Shown here: positions 61,389 to 64,000 of the stretch, piece after piece
How positions within the stretch are numbered: the first letter of the stretch is position 1
How the letters are laid out: each line of letters begins with the position of its first letter
Source: an uncultured Bacilli bacterium
GTDB taxonomy: Bacteria; Bacillota_I; Bacilli_A; RF39; UBA660
Assembly: GCA_934162445.1 (NCBI GenBank)
Contig: CAKPIT010000002.1
Coordinates: 1-64,000, forward strand
DNA length: 64,000 nt
Direction of reading: 5' to 3'
The notes under the pieces: generated by a model
Databases searched by the model: none
Told to the model about the DNA's origin: nothing
Seen by the model: the letters and a program-made list of their open reading frames with translations, nothing else
Translations under genes and position numbers: made by a program

Positions 61389-62061
61389 TTTTGATTATAA
61401 TGGTGTTTATCGAGATTTGTATTGTAATGATAATTATTTTAAAGTAACAACTGATAATTTGTGTTTAACTAATTTTATTAAGTTAAGACCTAGTGATAAA
61501 TTATTAGTTGATTTTGGTAGTGGTTTATTTATTATTCCAATATTATTATCTTGTAAATACGATGTTAAAATCATAGGAGTTGAACTTGATAATGAGGCTT
61601 GTTTATTGGCTCATAAAAGTATTGTAAAAAATAAATTGGAGAAACAGATTACGGTTATCAATGATAAGATTCAAAATGTTAGAAATTATTTTGATATTAA
61701 TAGTGTATCAGTGGTTGTTTCTAATCCACCTTATTTTGGGTCTGGTAAGATAAGTCCTAATTCTATTAAGGCTTTGGCACGACATGAATTAGGGATGTCA
61801 TTTGATGATGTCTTGAAATATGCTAATTTGATTTTGAAAGACAAAGGTCGATTTTATTTTGTTTATCGAGTTGAGAGATTAGGAGATATTCAAGAATTAC
61901 TTAGAAAATATAATTTTTCTTTAAAAAGAATTCAAATTATATATCCAAGTGCTTATAAAAGAGCTAAACTAGTTTTAGTGGAAGCGTGCAAAAATGGTAG
62001 AATAGATGGCTTGATAGTGGAGAGGCCAATAATTCTTGAGGGAGGTGCTGAAAATGTCTGA
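61372..62061 (+). CDS. trmN6: tRNA1(Val) adenine-37 N6-methyltransferase-like protein (YabB/TrmN6)
   Basis: 229 residues. SAM-binding DFGSGLFIIPILL and the N6-adenine motif SNPPYFGSGK at about 119. It likely methylates tRNA; the precise site is inferred from family and from the yabB position. Overlaps ricT by 17 bases and rsmI by eight. Confidence 0.88.
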   Translation: MEKLLSFDYNGVYRDLYCNDNYFKVTTDNLCLTNFIKLRPSDKLLVDFGSGLFIIPILLSCKYDVKIIGVELDNEACLLAHKSIVKNKLEKQITVINDKIQNVRNYFDINSVSVVVSNPPYFGSGKISPNSIKALARHELGMSFDDVLKYANLILKDKGRFYFVYRVERLGDIQELLRKYNFSLKRIQIIYPSAYKRAKLVLVEACKNGRIDGLIVERPIILEGGAENV

Positions 62062-62881
62062 TGTTAGTTTATATTTAATTCCTACACCGGTTGGAAATTA
62101 TCTTGATATTACACTTAGGGCTATTGACACTTTAAAAATGGTAGATCTTGTTTTATGCGAGGATACAAGGGAAACTTCTAAATTATTATCTAAATATGAT
62201 ATAAAGAAAAAATTAGTTAGTTGCCATGAATTTAATGAAAATAGTATGAAAAATAAGGTGTTGGAATATTTAAATCAAGGTCTTAATATTGGCCTTGTAA
62301 CTGATCAAGGAACACCATTGATTAGTGATCCGGGTTATAGAGTGGTATCATTTATAGTGGAGCATGGATATAATGTAGTTAGTTTGCCGGGAGCCACGGC
62401 TTTTGTACCAGCGTTAACTCTTTCAGCTTTACCAGTAGAGCATTTCCTTTTTTATGGTTTTTTAAATTCTAAGAGTTCGAAACGAAAAAGTGAATTAGCA
62501 TCACTTAAGAATTATCCATATACTCTTGTTTTTTATGAGGCTCCTCATCGGTTAGTTACAACACTTAATGATATGAAGGAGATATTAGAAGATAGAAAAA
62601 TCTGTGTAGTTAAAGAAATAAGTAAAAAATATGAGACAGTAATTAGAGGTAAAATTAGTGATATTTTGGTGAGTAATTTTGAAATTAAAGGCGAATTTGT
62701 TTTAGTTGTTGAGGGTAATTCAACTGATTATGATTATAGTAATTTATCTATTAAAGATCATGTTAATTTATATATTGCTGATGGTATGTTACCTAATGAG
62801 GCAATTAAGAAAGTAGCTAAAGAACGTCATGAAGTTAAGTCTTTAATTTATAATGAGTATCATAAGGATGGTGATTGTTAA
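62054..62881 (+). CDS. rsmI: 16S rRNA 2'-O-methyltransferase (C1402)
   Basis: 275 residues. YLIPTPVGNYLDITLRA start, CEDTRETSKLL, DQGTPLISDPGYRVV and FYEAPHRL are RsmI hallmarks. ATG 62054 with GGGAGGTG upstream is preferred to a TTG 18 bases earlier. Its stop shares a base with the pth start. Confidence 0.95.
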   Translation: MSDVSLYLIPTPVGNYLDITLRAIDTLKMVDLVLCEDTRETSKLLSKYDIKKKLVSCHEFNENSMKNKVLEYLNQGLNIGLVTDQGTPLISDPGYRVVSFIVEHGYNVVSLPGATAFVPALTLSALPVEHFLFYGFLNSKSSKRKSELASLKNYPYTLVFYEAPHRLVTTLNDMKEILEDRKICVVKEISKKYETVIRGKISDILVSNFEIKGEFVLVVEGNSTDYDYSNLSIKDHVNLYIADGMLPNEAIKKVAKERHEVKSLIYNEYHKDGDC

Positions 62882-63447
62882 TGAAATTAGTTGTTGGTTT
62901 AGGAAATCCTACAAAACAATATGATAAGACCCGACATAATATGGGATTTATGGTACTTGATCAATATGTTAAACATTTAGGGTTAGACTTAGCTTTTAAG
63001 GAAAAATTTAATGCATTGTATTTGGAGACAATTATTAATAATGAAAAAATTATTTTTGTAAAACCGCTTACTTACATGAATAATTCTGGTTTGGCAGTAG
63101 CTTCATTTGCTAATTTTTATAAAATAGATGCTTCTGATATTTTGGTTATTAGCGATGATTTGGATCTATCTCTTTCTAAATTTAGATTAAGACCTTCTGG
63201 TAGTAGTGGTGGTCATAATGGTCTTAAGAGTATAATAACTTGTTTAAAAACAGATAAATTTAAAAGATTAAGGGTAGGTATTTCTGGTAATAATACTAAT
63301 GATGTAATTGATTATGTTCTTTCTAAGTTTAGTAAGGATGAACTTTTAGAAATTGATAAACTTTATGAAATCCTTATGAATGTTTTGGATGATTATTTTG
63401 TTTTATCTTTTTCTGATTTAATGAGTAAGTATAATAGGAAAGGATAA
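62881..63447 (+). CDS. pth: Peptidyl-tRNA hydrolase
   Basis: 188 residues. VVGLGNPTKQYDKTRHNMGF holds the catalytic His (RHN); KPLTYMNNSG and SGSSGGHNGLKSI are conserved. It recycles peptidyl-tRNA. ATG 62881 overlaps the rsmI stop. Next is mfd, the Bacillus order. Confidence 0.96.
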   Translation: MKLVVGLGNPTKQYDKTRHNMGFMVLDQYVKHLGLDLAFKEKFNALYLETIINNEKIIFVKPLTYMNNSGLAVASFANFYKIDASDILVISDDLDLSLSKFRLRPSGSSGGHNGLKSIITCLKTDKFKRLRVGISGNNTNDVIDYVLSKFSKDELLEIDKLYEILMNVLDDYFVLSFSDLMSKYNRKG

Positions 63448-63450
63448 GTT

Positions 63451-64000
63451 ATGAGACTTTTTGATAATTTATTTGATAAGATTTATACTGATGATGTGGC
63501 TCTTACTGGGTTAACTAGTGAACTTTTTTCTTTGTATGTTAATGAGTTGAACAAAAAACGTAATGTTTTAATTGTTACTTCATCACTTATTGAGGCTAAT
63601 AATTTATATCAGAGTATCAGTAATTATACTTCTTCAGTTTTTTTATTTCCAATGGATGATTTTTTGACTAGTGAAGCGATGGCTATAAGTCCTGATTTGA
63701 TGATTACAAGGCTTGAAACTTTGCAATCTGTTGCATCAGTTTCTAATGCTATTATTATTACTAATTTAATGGGATATTTACGTTTTTTACCTACTAAGAA
63801 TGAATATATTAATAGTATTTTATCTTTAACAATTGATGATATAATTGAACCACAAAAGTTAGTTGAAAAATTGTTTAGATTAGGTTATTCAAGAACAACA
63901 TTAGTTACAAAAACTGGTGAAGTGGGGGTAAGAGGATTTGTTATAGATGTTTTTCCAATTGGTGAGGATAATCCAGTTAGAATTGAGTTTTTTGGAGATC
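63451..64000 (+). CDS. mfd: Transcription-repair coupling factor Mfd (N-terminal part, runs off right edge)
   Basis: The frame opens at ATG 63451 after AGGAAAGGAT and stays open to the window end (183 residues). It contains MRLFDNLFDKIYTDDVALTG, FLFPMDDFLT and the UvrB-homology segment GEVGVRGFVIDVFPIG then RIEFFGD. Mfd removes stalled RNA polymerase and recruits UvrA. It follows pth by three bases, as in Bacillus (spoVC-mfd order). Confidence 0.92.
   Translation, partial: MRLFDNLFDKIYTDDVALTGLTSELFSLYVNELNKKRNVLIVTSSLIEANNLYQSISNYTSSVFLFPMDDFLTSEAMAISPDLMITRLETLQSVASVSNAIIITNLMGYLRFLPTKNEYINSILSLTIDDIIEPQKLVEKLFRLGYSRTTLVTKTGEVGVRGFVIDVFPIGEDNPVRIEFFGD

Noticed and set aside
1..64000. TGA read as tryptophan (Mollicutes code)
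   Set aside because: gyrA, the DUF1934 gene and others end in TGA at the expected length, and conserved Trp residues are TGG.
1..64000. tRNA or rRNA genes
   Set aside because: I looked in all intergenic gaps and found no cloverleaf-like or rRNA-like sequence; the only structured RNA gene is the SRP RNA.

Overview
The window is a very AT-rich bacterial chromosome segment that spans the replication origin. Gene content and order are those of a low-GC Gram-positive (Bacilli-type) bacterium: rpmH-rnpA-yidC-jag, mnmE-mnmG-rsmG-noc-parA-parB, dnaA-dnaN-recF-gyrB-gyrA, and ffs-tadA-dnaX-recR-bofA-holB-ricT. TGA is used as a stop (for example gyrA and the DUF1934 gene), so this is not the recoded Mollicutes genetic code. 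Four sporulation-linked genes (spoIIQ, spoIIR, gerQ, bofA) point to a spore-forming ancestor or organism. My inference is a small-genome gut-type Bacilli lineage; the sequence does not settle the species.

Layout. 1-3.9 kb is a decayed integrative element: a tyrosine-recombinase fragment fused to a BRO-N-like start, a frameshifted serine recombinase tail, a VirD4-like coupling ATPase, an AraC-type regulator, an orphan DUF2185 immunity-like gene, an integrase N-terminus fused to an unrelated protein, and a cluster of six TGTCCAC/GTGGACA motifs. 3.9-7.6 kb holds secA, hpf and two cold-shock-domain genes, one of them degenerate. 7.8-10.6 kb is a complete agr-type peptide quorum-sensing system, including a 39-residue AgrD precursor. 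10.7-26.9 kb is mostly minus-strand envelope and housekeeping genes (tagO, mbl, spoIIQ, rpiB, rpmE, murA, mntP, spoIIR, prmC, prfA, rpoE, argS), with a plus-strand island of a class A PBP, gerQ and a LemA-like gene. 26-46 kb continues leftward from the origin: rlmH, walJ, an M23 peptidase, dnaB, rplI, a shortened GdpP-like phosphodiesterase, rpsR-ssb-rpsF, ychF, an AbgT transporter, mscS, parB-parA, noc, rsmG, mnmG, mnmE, jag, yidC, rnpA and rpmH.

The origin is bipartite, with DnaA-box clusters on both sides of dnaA (46.30-46.45 kb and 47.92-47.98 kb). Nearly all genes left of it are on the minus strand and all genes right of it are on the plus strand, so transcription follows the forks. To the right lie dnaA, dnaN, a comK homologue in an unusual place, recF, gyrB, gyrA, a 0.9-kb noncoding array, the SRP RNA gene, tadA, dnaX, ebfC, recR, bofA, holB, ricT, trmN6, rsmI, pth and the start of mfd.

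The standout is the array at 55388-56284. Five perfect copies of the Noc-binding palindrome ATTTCCCGGGAAAT alternate with four perfect copies of the ParB-binding parS palindrome TGTTTCACGTGAAACA, plus one degenerate parS half-site, in a tandem-duplicated pattern of about 200-245 bp. The same window encodes both ParB and a Noc paralogue, whose recognition-helix residues fit those two sites. B. subtilis disperses Noc sites around the chromosome; here they are interleaved with parS in one locus about 8 kb from oriC. It looks like a composite centromere and nucleoid-occlusion loading site.
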